Numbered from the stretch's first letter, positions 44,525-53,074 are shown. The stretch is 64,000 bases of DNA from Paenibacillus taiwanensis DSM 18679 (GCF_000425125.1 NZ_AULE01000023.1:62001-126000), one strand, 5' to 3'. The notes: generated by a model from the letters alone, not told the origin. Made by a program: numbers and translations.

Positions 44525-45534
44525 TAGAATCCTTTACCTCCTTTATGTACGATAAACAGGAAGAAAGGCAAGCCCATCATGGCGACAATGGCCGCTACGG
44601 GTGTCTCAAAAGGCATGTTGATCGTGCGCCCAAGCGTATCTGCCATTAACATATATGTACCGCCAACTATGGCAGTCATCGGAACGATGTATCGATAGTC
44701 TGTTCCAACGATCGTACGGACGATATGGGGCACCATCAAGCCGATAAACGCCATATTGCCAACAAGGGCTACCGAAGCGCCTGTAAGTAAAATAATAACT
44801 ACAAATAAGAGCGCTTTGATAACGGACGTCTTTTGTCCAAGGCCAACGGCAACCTCTTCACTGAGACTAAGAATAGTAAGCTGTCTGGAGAGAACCATCG
44901 TAATCAAAATGCCTACAATGATAAACGGAACAATAATTTGAAGCTGGTTCCATGATGTGCCGATAACCCCGCCTGCTGTCCACATGGACACATCCTGTGA
45001 AATCTTGAAGTATATACCGATGCCCTCGGCAATGGCGTATAAGAAGGCGGATACGGCGGAACCGGCCAGCACGATTCGAAGCGGAGAGAAACCGCCTTTC
45101 TTGGCCGCGCCGATGCCAAATACCAGCAGGGCACCGGCAGCAGCACCTATAAAGCAAGCAACCGTGATGCCTAAATAGTTAACCGTTGGCAGCAGCGCAA
45201 TTGTGATAGCGAGCGCGGCGTTGGCGCCAGATGTTAAGCCGAGCAGGCCAGGATCAGCCAACGGATTGCGGGTCATCCCCTGCATAATAGCGCCGGATAC
45301 GGCGAGTGCGGCACCTACGGCAAGCGCGCCAACTTCGCGAGGCAACCGAATCTCGCGAAGCATCGAGATGGCGTCACCCGTTGCGCTGGGGGACGTCAGC
45401 GCGAGCCACACTTCGCGAATAGACGTGTCTGCTGCGCCTAGCATCATAGAGATGACAAACATAACGATAAATAACAAGCTAGCCGCAATCCATTTGGCTG
45501 TGTATGGGATGGAACGTTGATCAGGTGTCGTCAT
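44524..45534 (-). CDS. FecCD-type iron-siderophore permease (FhuB-like)
   Basis: The 336-residue protein has the same signature (GAALAVSGAIMQGMTRNPLADPGLLGLTSGAN near 76) and GNMAFIGLMVPHIVRTIVGTDYR near 257. It forms the heterodimeric channel with the next gene. A strong intercistronic hairpin lies between it and the binding-protein gene, so its transcript level may be lower. Confidence 0.92.
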   Translation of the reverse strand: MTTPDQRSIPYTAKWIAASLLFIVMFVISMMLGAADTSIREVWLALTSPSATGDAISMLREIRLPREVGALAVGAALAVSGAIMQGMTRNPLADPGLLGLTSGANAALAITIALLPTVNYLGITVACFIGAAAGALLVFGIGAAKKGGFSPLRIVLAGSAVSAFLYAIAEGIGIYFKISQDVSMWTAGGVIGTSWNQLQIIVPFIIVGILITMVLSRQLTILSLSEEVAVGLGQKTSVIKALLFVVIILLTGASVALVGNMAFIGLMVPHIVRTIVGTDYRYIVPMTAIVGGTYMLMADTLGRTINMPFETPVAAIVAMMGLPFFLFIVHKGGKGF

Positions 45535-45566
45535 CAGTGTCTCATCTCTTCTGTAATAGAATAAAG

Positions 45567-45599
45567 GAAAAGGAATTCTTATAATAAGAATCCCTTTTC
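45567..45599 (-). terminator. Intercistronic hairpin between binding-protein and permease genes
   Basis: GAAAAGGAATTCTTAT pairs with ATAAGAATCCCTTTTC across its centre with one mismatch. On the minus strand it lies 23 bases after the binding-protein stop and ends in CCTTTTCC. It probably attenuates read-through and stabilises the binding-protein mRNA end. Confidence 0.75.
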
Positions 45600-45621
45600 T
45601 ACCTTACTTAGTTGCCTAGAC

Positions 45622-46551
45622 TTAATTGCCAAGAAAGCTTTGCTTAAAGAACTCAAGTTGGAAGTCCAAGGTGATCGGATCGTTAAAGTAGAACTCCTTA
45701 GCATTCACTTCAAACACTTTATTATTCTTAACGGCAGCAATGTTCTTGTACGTATCGGTCTGTTGGAACGAATTGTCCGTATCTTTGCTTTTGCTGAAGA
45801 TCATATAATCCCCTGCAAATTGAGGCAGTACTTCAAGCGATAGAGCGTAGTAACCTGCTTTGAGTGCCATCTCTTTAACTTTATCGGGCATTTTTAATTT
45901 CATTTCTTGATAAATAATTTCGGTTCCACGGCCCCAGTTATCGCCAAACACGTACAGTTGCTTGTCAAAGTTCTCAATAACCGACACGGTTGTATTTTCA
46001 CCAATCTTCGCTTTGATGTCCGTTCCAGCTTGTTGCGCACGTTGTTTGAAATCATCGATCCAGGCTTTTGCCTCTTTTTCTTTATTTAACAGTTTGCCGA
46101 TTTCCAGGTGTTGTGTCAGGTAATCGACTTTGCCGTAAGTATAGGTGACAGTTGGTGCAATTTGCTTTAATTTATCCACGTTTTTAATGGTGGACAAGCC
46201 CACAATTAGATCAGGTTGCAGCTCAATAATTTTTTCCAGGTTCTCATCAGAAACTTCTGCCACATCTTTAAGTGTTGAATCAAAGCGTGGATTCATTTTG
46301 GACCAAGAGTCGACGCCAACAAGGTTGACGTTCAAGGCCATTACATTTCCTGCAAAAGTGGACAGGACGATGACACGTTTAGGATCGGCAGGTACTTCAA
46401 CAGGGCCATTTTCCGATTGATACGTTATTTTACCCGATTTGCTTGCCGTTGGGGCTGCGGCCTCTTCCTTTTTCTCAACAGGCTGATTGTTGCCGCACGC
46501 GCTAATCATAAATACGCAAAGCAGCAAAAATGGAATTAGAACTTTTTTCAT
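45622..46551 (-). CDS. Ferric-hydroxamate-type siderophore-binding lipoprotein (FhuD-like)
   Basis: The 309-residue protein has a signal peptide with lipobox ISAC (Cys19). The mature part shows the FhuD pattern: VEVPADPKRVIVLSTFAGN near 55, WGRGTEIIYQEMKLKMP near 205, and a late FNDPITLDFQLEFFK that resembles YNDPYTLDF of FhuD2. This points to hydroxamate siderophores, by memory of the family. It is anchored on the outer face of the membrane and delivers ferric siderophore to the permeases. ATG lies 4 bases after the ATPase gene stop, without spacing. Confidence 0.88.
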   Translation of the reverse strand: MKKVLIPFLLLCVFMISACGNNQPVEKKEEAAAPTASKSGKITYQSENGPVEVPADPKRVIVLSTFAGNVMALNVNLVGVDSWSKMNPRFDSTLKDVAEVSDENLEKIIELQPDLIVGLSTIKNVDKLKQIAPTVTYTYGKVDYLTQHLEIGKLLNKEKEAKAWIDDFKQRAQQAGTDIKAKIGENTTVSVIENFDKQLYVFGDNWGRGTEIIYQEMKLKMPDKVKEMALKAGYYALSLEVLPQFAGDYMIFSKSKDTDNSFQQTDTYKNIAAVKNNKVFEVNAKEFYFNDPITLDFQLEFFKQSFLGN

Positions 46552-46555
46552 TATG

Positions 46556-47347
46556 TTATTCTCCCTTAACTAAGTTGTAGGTGACGCACATCGGTTTATG
46601 GGTCCGCGGATCGCGGCCGATCTCCGCATCAATCTGAAATACTTCCTTGAGCACGTCACGTTTCATGACCTCTTCACAATTGCCGGCCTTGACGATCTCG
46701 CCGTCCTTCATAGCGATCATATAGTCTGCAAAGCGGGCCGCCTGATTTAAGTCATGGAGAACCATCACGATTGTGCGCTCTTGCTCGACGTTTAGCTTTT
46801 GAAGCAGCTCCAGAACTTCAAGCTGATGCGCCATATCTAAATAAGTGGTCGGCTCATCGAGAAATATTATTTCTGTCTCTTGTGCGAGTGCCATCGCAAT
46901 CCATACCCGTTGTCGCTGGCCGCCTGACAAGGCGTCTACGGGACGATACTTAAAGTCTGAGGTACCCGTTACTTCAAGTGCCCATTCGATCACACCAATA
47001 TCATTTTGAGTTAAACGCCCGAATCCCTTTTGATAAGGAAACCGACCGTAAGACACAAGCTCTCCGACCGTTAATCCGCTTGCGCTCTCAGGTGTTTGCG
47101 GCAGGATGGCCATTTTTTTGGCCAGCAGCTTTGTATTTTGCTGGGCAATATGAGCTCCGTCCAAGATGACGGCTCCAGATTGAAGCGGAATAATTCGAGT
47201 GATAGCTTTTAATAAAGTTGATTTTCCGCATCCATTGGCACCGATGATGGTCGTCATTTTTTTGTCAGGAATTTGGACACTGAGATCTTTGACAATGATG
47301 CGCTCACCATAACTTATGTTCAGATGATCCGTATACAAGCGAACCAT
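46556..47347 (-). CDS. Iron-siderophore ABC transporter ATPase (FhuC/FecE-like)
   Basis: The 263-residue protein has Walker A GANGCGKSTLL near 34, the Q-loop, the signature LSGGQRQRVWIAMALAQ near 134, Walker B IIFLDEPTTYLD and H-loop VLHDLNQAARFAD. It is the first gene of the four-gene operon and follows GGGAGG. A Fur box lies between its promoter and the divergent reductase-like gene. It powers the two FecCD permeases. Confidence 0.94.
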   Translation of the reverse strand: MVRLYTDHLNISYGERIIVKDLSVQIPDKKMTTIIGANGCGKSTLLKAITRIIPLQSGAVILDGAHIAQQNTKLLAKKMAILPQTPESASGLTVGELVSYGRFPYQKGFGRLTQNDIGVIEWALEVTGTSDFKYRPVDALSGGQRQRVWIAMALAQETEIIFLDEPTTYLDMAHQLEVLELLQKLNVEQERTIVMVLHDLNQAARFADYMIAMKDGEIVKAGNCEEVMKRDVLKEVFQIDAEIGRDPRTHKPMCVTYNLVKGE

Positions 47348-47402
47348 GCTGTGACCTCCCAGAATCCTAGAATAAAATCAATGCTGATGCAGCCAATTTA
47401 TC

Positions 47403-47421
47403 ATTGATAATGATAATCAAT
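47403..47421 (-). promoter_or_regulatory. Fur box of the siderophore importer operon
   Basis: ATTGATAATGATAATCAAT matches the 7-1-7 Fur consensus TGATAATNATTATCA with one mismatch. It lies about 55 bases upstream of the ATPase start codon. An identical 19-base box is 104 bases away on the reductase side. Confidence 0.9.
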
Positions 47422-47506
47422 ATTGACTTCATTAATATAATTGTATCTTTTTATGTTGTCAATTGTTCTTGAGCATTGTAAATATTGGGGGAAAGGCGTA
47501 TATTTA

Positions 47507-47525
47507 ATTGATAATGATAATCAAT
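47507..47525 (+). promoter_or_regulatory. Fur box of the second reductase-like gene
   Basis: The 19 bases are identical to the box at 47403-47421. It lies 30 bases before the start codon at 47555. Confidence 0.9.
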
Positions 47526-47554
47526 ACTAATATATTTCCAAAGGAGTGATATAT

Positions 47555-48604
47555 ATGGTAGACGCAGAATTGTTTGATGTAACCATTATCGGTGGGGGAC
47601 CAGCAGGGCTTTTCTCTGCTTTTTATAGCGGACTTCGGGAAATGAAAACGAAATTGATTGAGTTTCAGCCGTACTTAGGTGGCAAGGTGCACGTGTACCC
47701 TGAAAAAATGATTTGGGATGTGGGCGGATTGGTGCCGACAAGTGGAGATAAATTAATAAAGCAGATGGTGGAGCAGGGACTGACGTTCCAGCCGGAAGTA
47801 GTATTAAATGAAAAAGTAGAGTCGATTACACGCAACGATGAAGGTTTGTTTGTGCTTCATGCGGCATCTGGCCGCAAGCATTATTCGAAGACGGTCATTG
47901 TAGCGATAGGCGGCGGCATATTGATGCCGCAGAAATTAGAGATTGAAGGTGCTGAGCGCTTTGAAGTGTCTAATTTAAGCTATACGGTGAAATCGCTGCT
48001 TCATTTCAAGGATAAAACGGTAGTCATTTCAGGCGGAGGCAACTCTGCAGTTGATTGGGCAAATGAGCTAGAGCCTATCGCGAAGAAGGTATATTTAACT
48101 TATCGGAAGGAAGCGTTGTCCGGCCATGAAGCACAAGTGTCCCAACTGATGAACAGCACAGTAGAATGTTTCTTTGAGACGACGATTACTAAGCTGATTG
48201 CGGGTGCGGACCATCAAACAATCGAACGAGTTGAGCTTACAAACAACAGCACAGGCGAAGTGTCGCAGCTTGAAGTTGAAGAAGTGATCATTAACCACGG
48301 ATACGAGCGTGATACGGCTTTGCTGTCCAACAGCCAGTTGGATATTAAAATGGTGGAAGATTTCTACATTGCGGGTAACGCGAGCAGCGAATCTTCAATT
48401 CCAGGCTTGTACGCAGCAGGTGACATTTTGCACCATGAAGGAAAGCTGCATTTGATCGCAGGCGCATTCCAGGATGCAGCAAACGCGGTGAATAAAGCGA
48501 AGCAGTTTATCGAACCAGAAGCTCGTGGGCATGCGATGGTGTCCTCGCATAACGATTTATTCAAGGAACGCAATCGTGAACTTGTGAAGCAGATGATGAA
48601 GTGA
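47555..48604 (+). CDS. Ferredoxin/flavodoxin-NADP+ reductase-like flavoprotein, second copy
   Basis: The 349-residue protein starts at ATG 47555, behind AAGGAG (a GTG nine bases earlier is inside that site). It has GGGPAGLFSAFYSG near 12, GGGNSAVDWANEL near 164 and a late AGDILHHEGKLHLIAGAFQDAANAVN. It is the paralogue of the gene at 6524, with the same order of motifs and no CxxC. A Fur box directly upstream and a divergent siderophore importer point to iron-siderophore reduction after uptake, as for the first copy. This is inferred from context. Confidence 0.88.
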   Translation: MVDAELFDVTIIGGGPAGLFSAFYSGLREMKTKLIEFQPYLGGKVHVYPEKMIWDVGGLVPTSGDKLIKQMVEQGLTFQPEVVLNEKVESITRNDEGLFVLHAASGRKHYSKTVIVAIGGGILMPQKLEIEGAERFEVSNLSYTVKSLLHFKDKTVVISGGGNSAVDWANELEPIAKKVYLTYRKEALSGHEAQVSQLMNSTVECFFETTITKLIAGADHQTIERVELTNNSTGEVSQLEVEEVIINHGYERDTALLSNSQLDIKMVEDFYIAGNASSESSIPGLYAAGDILHHEGKLHLIAGAFQDAANAVNKAKQFIEPEARGHAMVSSHNDLFKERNRELVKQMMK

Positions 48605-48641
48605 GTATTGGTGGACGCGGTTCCGAAAGGATGCTGGTAAG

Positions 48642-48680
48642 GCACTTGAAAAGTGCTGCAAAGTGCCGAGAAAGTGCTGA
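48642..48680 (+). repeat. Short AAGTGC repeats behind the reductase-like gene
   Basis: AAGTGC occurs three times at 10-12-base intervals, and the first copy also forms a GCACTT/AAGTGC hairpin. It lies between the gene and its terminator. No function is known. Confidence 0.4.
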
Positions 48681-48734
48681 CAAGGGTGCAGATCATGTAC
48701 TGGATAGCAGGATCATCATGCAGCCTTAAATATA

Positions 48735-48773
48735 AGAAGCCGTGCCTTTTCGATAAAGAGGCACGGCTTCTTC
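48735..48773. terminator. Terminator between converging genes
   Basis: GAAGCCGTGCCT and AGGCACGGCTTC form a near-perfect 12-bp stem. The plus strand continues TTCATGTCTTTTTT. It ends both the reductase-like and the aldo/keto reductase genes. Confidence 0.85.
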
Positions 48774-48782
48774 ATGTCTTTT

Positions 48783-49625
48783 TTAGAAATCAAAGTTGTC
48801 TGGGTCCGGTCCGACCCGAAAATTTTGATTCAGGCTATCGATACGTGCCATTTCCTCTGCTGTGAGCGCAAAGTCGAACACGGCTGCGTTCTCGATAATA
48901 CGGTGCTGCTTCGTTGATTTTGGAATCGTAACGATGCCCCGCTGTAGATCCCAACGAATAATAACTTGCGCGACCGACTTGTTGTGACCTTGCGCAATGT
49001 CCTGCAAGACCGGATGGTTGAGTAACTGCCCCTGCATCAAAGGTGACCAAGCCTCAAGCTGAATGTTATGCTCACCGCAAAACTGCTGCAACTCCTGTTG
49101 AGTCAAATACGGATGAAGCTCGACTTGATTCACCATCGGTTTTATGTCAGCCTCTCGCATCAAATCCTGTAAATGGTGGGTCTGAAAGTTGCTGACCCCA
49201 ATCGCTTTGACTTTGCCTTCCTTGTATAAAGTCTCCAACGCCCGCCAAGCCTCTTTATATTTGCCTTCTACCGGCCAATGAATGAGGTACAAGTCCAAAT
49301 AGGGCAGGCCGAGTCGGTTGAGGCTTGCCTCATAGGCCGCTAAAGTGGACTCATAGCCGAGATCAGCATTCCACACTTTGGAGGTTATAAACAGCTCCTC
49401 TCTTGTCACAGCACCATTTTGAATACACGCATTGATCGCTTGACCAACACTTGTTTCATTTTGATAAATAGCTGCTGTATCAATGCTGCGATAACCATGT
49501 TGTATCGCGGTAGTTACTGCGTTGACGAGATCGTCACCATCCTCGACCTTGAATACACCGATACCGAGCCAAGGCATTTGAACACCATTATATAAAGTCG
49601 TGTTAGATCGTAAATGTTGTACCAT
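48783..49625 (-). CDS. Aldo/keto reductase
   Basis: The 280-residue protein has the aldo/keto reductase (AKR) signatures: GIGVFKVEDGDDLVNAVTTAIQHGYRSIDTAAIYQNE near 20 (with catalytic Asp and Tyr), LDLYLIHWPVEGKY near 105 (with His) and PKSTKQHRIIENAAVFDFALT near the end, which binds NADPH. It matches the 2,5-diketogluconate reductase/YvgN type. It follows the MFS gene on the same strand across a 100-base gap with a 12-base tandem repeat. Together they may be a detoxification cassette controlled by the divergent HxlR gene. Confidence 0.93.
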   Translation of the reverse strand: MVQHLRSNTTLYNGVQMPWLGIGVFKVEDGDDLVNAVTTAIQHGYRSIDTAAIYQNETSVGQAINACIQNGAVTREELFITSKVWNADLGYESTLAAYEASLNRLGLPYLDLYLIHWPVEGKYKEAWRALETLYKEGKVKAIGVSNFQTHHLQDLMREADIKPMVNQVELHPYLTQQELQQFCGEHNIQLEAWSPLMQGQLLNHPVLQDIAQGHNKSVAQVIIRWDLQRGIVTIPKSTKQHRIIENAAVFDFALTAEEMARIDSLNQNFRVGPDPDNFDF

Positions 49626-49664
49626 GTGTAAGCTTCCTCCTTTAAGGTTGTGCCCTTGCTGTTG

Positions 49665-49712
49665 CTGTAAAGATTACTTTATCGACTACTGTAAAGATTA
49701 CTGTAAAGATTG
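49665..49712. repeat. Tandem repeat of a 12-base unit, four copies
   Basis: Units at 49665, 49677, 49689 and 49701 are CTGTAAAGATTA, CTTTATCGACTA, CTGTAAAGATTA and CTGTAAAGATTG. Three are nearly identical and the second matches at 8 of 12. It lies between the stop of the MFS gene and the start of the aldo/keto reductase gene. Confidence 0.7.
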
Positions 49713-49725
49713 CCGATACGCGCCT

Positions 49726-50943
49726 TTAAACGGTAGGACACGCATGAGTGATTTTAGGGATGGCGGCGTGCTTTCTTTCAAGGTGACGGCTCCATCCGGT
49801 CAGCAAGACTGCGCCCAGCACCATCAGGGCGCCTACCCAAGTCGTATGAATGAGTCCCAGTTTGTCAGCGACGACTCCACCCATGTAGGCGCCGATGGCA
49901 ATACCTGCGTTAAAGGCGGCAATATTAACAGCTGAAGCCACATCAACTGCACTTGGCGCATAACGTTCAGCCAGTATTACGACGTATACTTGCAGTCCAG
50001 GCACACTCATGAATGCAAGAAATCCCATGACAATAATCGTAATTATACCCATCACTTTAAACGGAGCTGTAAATAACAGCAGCACCAGTACAATTGCCTG
50101 TAAAATAAACATATAGAATAGGGCATCAATCGGCTTGCGATTAGCCGCTTTTCCCCCGACAACATTTCCGATCGCAATAGCGACGCCGTATAACAGCAAA
50201 ATGATCGTTATCGTATTTTCCCCAAATCCGGTTATATCACGCAGTAAAGGGGACAAGTAAGTGAAGACTACAAAGGTGCCTCCGTACCCAAATGCCGTAA
50301 TCGTAAAAGCTAACAACAGTCGCCCGTTAGTTACAAGCTTGACTTGATCGTGAAGCGGCGTGTGTGTACCTTTACGAAGGCCAGAAGGTACAAGCAAGAG
50401 GTTAGCCAATAAGGCGACGACACCTACAGCTACGATGGCGACAAATGCAGCCCGCCATCCCAATTGTTGGCCGATGAACGTACCTATCGGAACGCCGGTA
50501 ACCGTGGCGACGGTCAGTCCCGAGAACATGATCGAGATCGCACTTGCCCTGCGATGCTCGGGTACTAGAGCTGCGGCAATTGTAGAGCCGATGGACATAA
50601 AAATGCCGTGCGCAAAAGCAGAGATGACACGTGCGATCAGCAGTACAGAAATGCTATCCGCCGCTGCGGCAAGGCTATTACCGGCTATAAATACGAGCAT
50701 AATCCATAGCAAGAGTGTTTTGCGTGACACACTTGAAGTCAGCGATGTTAATACGGGAGCCCCAAAAGTAACACCTAAGGCATATAAAGTAACAGTTAAC
50801 CCCGACGTTGTGACGGATATATGCAGGTCTTCAGCAATACGGGGGAGCAGCCCAATGCTGATAAACTCGGTTGTTCCAATTGCAAAGGCACTTATGGCCA
50901 AGGCTAGAAGCGCCAGCGTACTTTTTTGTTGATTGATTTGCAT
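49726..50943 (-). CDS. DHA1-type MFS efflux transporter with HxlR partner
   Basis: The 405-residue protein starts at ATG 50943, eight bases behind AGGAG. It has twelve membrane segments and an N-terminus (AISAFAIGTTEFISIGLLPRIAEDL) typical of the AraJ/YdhP/NepI group. It is divergent from an HxlR regulator; the 208 bases between the starts hold two strong operator-like palindromes. Probable efflux of an electrophile or drug; substrate unknown. Confidence 0.88.
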   Translation of the reverse strand: MQINQQKSTLALLALAISAFAIGTTEFISIGLLPRIAEDLHISVTTSGLTVTLYALGVTFGAPVLTSLTSSVSRKTLLLWIMLVFIAGNSLAAAADSISVLLIARVISAFAHGIFMSIGSTIAAALVPEHRRASAISIMFSGLTVATVTGVPIGTFIGQQLGWRAAFVAIVAVGVVALLANLLLVPSGLRKGTHTPLHDQVKLVTNGRLLLAFTITAFGYGGTFVVFTYLSPLLRDITGFGENTITIILLLYGVAIAIGNVVGGKAANRKPIDALFYMFILQAIVLVLLLFTAPFKVMGIITIIVMGFLAFMSVPGLQVYVVILAERYAPSAVDVASAVNIAAFNAGIAIGAYMGGVVADKLGLIHTTWVGALMVLGAVLLTGWSRHLERKHAAIPKITHACPTV

Positions 50944-51021
50944 GGCTTCCACTCCTAAGGGTTGGTTATACCGGCCGGTAAATGTTATTATGTATTATTC
51001 GAATGAAGTTGAATAGTACGT

Positions 51022-51050
51022 ACTTTTTGGTGATATAGTGACCAAAAAGT
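51022..51050. promoter_or_regulatory. Operator-like inverted repeat 1 between MFS and HxlR
   Basis: ACTTTTTGGT (51022-51031) and ACCAAAAAGT (51041-51050) are perfect 10-bp arms with a nine-base spacer. It is symmetric, AT-rich at the ends, and of the size expected for a dimer site. Confidence 0.75.
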
Positions 51051-51056
51051 TATATA

Positions 51057-51072
51057 GTTACTTTAAAGTAAC
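51057..51072. promoter_or_regulatory. Operator-like palindrome 2 between MFS and HxlR
   Basis: GTTACTTTAAAGTAAC is a perfect 16-bp palindrome, six bases from the first repeat. The two sites could bind two dimers of the same regulator. Confidence 0.75.
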
Positions 51073-51151
51073 ATAGGCACTTCAGAGTAATGTAAGGACT
51101 TCATAGTGCTCTGATACTAGGGAAGTTCATTTTAATGGAGGCATCGATAAG

Positions 51152-51511
51152 TTGGTAAAAAAGTATAACATCTCTGTCGAGGCAACGCTTGAGGTCATCG
51201 GGGGCAAGTGGAAATGTGTGATCTTATGCCACCTGACGCATGGCAGAAAAAGAACAAGTGATCTGAAGCGTATTATGCCTAAGATTACGCAAAAAATGTT
51301 AACACAGCAGCTAAGAGAGTTAGAACGGGACGGTATCGTCAATCGAATCAGCTACAATCAAGTACCACCCAAAGTAGAATATGAGCTTAGTGAATATGGG
51401 TGGAGCTTAAAGCCGATTCTGGACTCGTTGTGTGCTTGGGGCAATATTCATATCATTAAAGAGTACGGAGATAAATCCTTAATGCTGGAGGACAATGGGT
51501 TAAACGACTAG
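51152..51511 (+). CDS. HxlR-family transcriptional regulator
   Basis: The 119-residue protein starts with TTG behind GGAGG at ten bases. The HxlR winged helix is clear: VEATLEVIGGKWKCVILCHLTHGRKRTSDLKRIMPKITQKMLTQQLRELERDGIVNR. It has cysteines near 22 and 26 (KCVILC), which may be redox-sensing as in some HxlR/YodB members. It is divergent from the MFS/AKR pair and probably controls it through the two palindromes. Confidence 0.9.
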   Translation: MVKKYNISVEATLEVIGGKWKCVILCHLTHGRKRTSDLKRIMPKITQKMLTQQLRELERDGIVNRISYNQVPPKVEYELSEYGWSLKPILDSLCAWGNIHIIKEYGDKSLMLEDNGLND

Positions 51512-51659
51512 GCGCTCTGTTTCTGACGCATGCAGGATAGGGTTGTGAATGTCGCTTCAGCTAGCATAAAAGAGATCTTGAAACAGATAGACGAGAATAG
51601 CTTTCGGATGTGCAAGTAGACTAGAGCTGAATTTTACAGTAGTGAAATGAGGATAGGGA

Positions 51660-52736
51660 ATGAATAAGCCTTCTATATATGGACTAACTTTGGAGCAACT
51701 CACAATATGGCTAGCTGGTCATGGGCATAAGAAATTCCGTGCTGCGCAAGTGTGGGAATGGTTGTATCGGAAGCGGGTGACCGACTTTGCCGAGATGGTT
51801 GACGTTAACCCGGATTGCTTGCGTGTGTTGGCGGAGCACTTTGCGATTACGACCTTAAAGGAACATGTTAAGCAAGAATCCGCAGATGGCACGGTTAAGT
51901 TTCTGTTTATGTTGGAGGACGGAAATCTCATTGAGACGGTGCTGATGCGGCACAAGTACGGCTTATCTGTATGTGTAACGACGCAGGTTGGCTGCAACAT
52001 CGGCTGCAGCTTCTGTGCAAGCGGGCTGCTGGCGAAGAGCCGCGATTTGTCGAGCGGCGAGATTGTAAGCCAAATCATGAAAGTTCAGCTTCACCTCGAT
52101 CAAGCCAAGCAGGGGGAGAAAGTGAGTCATATCGTCGTGATGGGGATCGGCGAGCCGTTTGACAACTTTACAAATCTTGTAGACTTTATTCATGTGGTGA
52201 CGGATCATAAGGGGTTAGCAATTGGTGCGAGACGGATTACCGTATCGACAAGCGGGCTGGCAGGGAAAATTAAGGAGTTTGCTGATCTCAACTTGCGGGT
52301 CAACCTTGCGATTTCTTTGCATGCGCCGAATAATGAGCTGCGGACACGCATTATGAAGATTAATCGTGCTATCCCTATTGAGAAGCTTATGCCAGCGATT
52401 CATTACTACGTGGAGCGCACGAATCAACGCATTGCGCTCGAGTATATATTGCTTAAAGATGTGAACGATCAACAAGAGCAAGCTCACGAATTAGCGGAGT
52501 TGATCAAGGACATTCGCCATGCGGTCAGCGTAAACTTGATCCCTTATAACCCGGTGGATGAACATAGTCAATACCAGAGGAGCAAGCCGGAATCGGTGCG
52601 AGGGTTCTTTGACGTATTGAAGCAGCATGGCATTAATAGTAGTATTCGGCAGGAACATGGAACCGACATCGACGCGGCCTGTGGTCAGCTGAGAAGCAAA
52701 CAAATGAACGAAGAGCAGGGCACCCTTTCCGATTAG
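51660..52736 (+). CDS. rlmN: RlmN-family radical SAM 23S rRNA (A2503) / tRNA methyltransferase
   Basis: The 358-residue protein has the 4Fe-4S triad CNIGCSFC near 113, the upstream Cys in VCVTTQVGC, and the late C in DIDAACGQL that is transiently methylated. GIGEPFDNF near 161 is the RlmN form of a stretch that reads MGEALAN in Cfr. RlmN methylates C2 of A2503 and A37 of tRNAs; Cfr methylates C8 of A2503 and gives resistance. The motifs favour RlmN. The gene stands alone, not in the usual rsmB/prpC/prkC context of Bacillales, so it may be a second copy. An inverted repeat, GCACCCT/AGGGTGC, spans its stop codon. Confidence 0.9.
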   Translation: MNKPSIYGLTLEQLTIWLAGHGHKKFRAAQVWEWLYRKRVTDFAEMVDVNPDCLRVLAEHFAITTLKEHVKQESADGTVKFLFMLEDGNLIETVLMRHKYGLSVCVTTQVGCNIGCSFCASGLLAKSRDLSSGEIVSQIMKVQLHLDQAKQGEKVSHIVVMGIGEPFDNFTNLVDFIHVVTDHKGLAIGARRITVSTSGLAGKIKEFADLNLRVNLAISLHAPNNELRTRIMKINRAIPIEKLMPAIHYYVERTNQRIALEYILLKDVNDQQEQAHELAELIKDIRHAVSVNLIPYNPVDEHSQYQRSKPESVRGFFDVLKQHGINSSIRQEHGTDIDAACGQLRSKQMNEEQGTLSD

Positions 52737-52760
52737 GATCAGGGTGCGCTCGCATCATAA

Positions 52761-52904
52761 AATTACTTGCTGCCGCAGTTCCCGATGAGACGGATTGGCA
52801 TTCCAGAAGACGTTGCTAGGCTGATCACTTTTATCGCAAGTGACGATTCGCAGTGGGTGAGCGGGCAATGGATCAAGTCGGAAGGTGGATACTTTGGCAA
52901 GTAG
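52761..52904 (+). pseudogene. 3' remnant of a short-chain dehydrogenase gene
   Basis: After an in-frame stop at 52758, the frame reads NYLLPQFPMRRIGIPEDVAR, then LITFIASDDSQWVSGQWIKSE, then GGYFGK and a stop at 52904. This is the classical SDR C-terminus (PEDVA..FLASD.S..VTGQ...DGG). The N-terminal 200 or so residues are missing, so it is a stub left by deletion or rearrangement. A good terminator follows it. Confidence 0.75.
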
Positions 52905-52913
52905 AACTAGAGG

Positions 52914-52942
52914 AAGGATCGTCCCAGTGGACGATCCTTTTT
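52914..52942 (+). terminator. Terminator after the SDR remnant
   Basis: AAGGATCGTCC and GGACGATCCTT form a perfect 11-bp stem around CAGT, followed by TTTG. Confidence 0.88.
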
Positions 52943-53074
52943 GTGCGAAGGTTTCATTTTCATACCATAAATCGGGTAATTGAGGCGGTAATAACAGCAG
53001 GTTATTCCAGTTGTCGTTACATGGCAGATGATCTAATTCATAATAAGATACAGATATAGTGAGGGTGATGAGCG

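Noticed and set aside
51660-52736. Calling the radical SAM gene cfr
   Set aside because: GIGEPFDNF and the general layout follow RlmN; the Cfr-specific MGEALAN stretch is absent.
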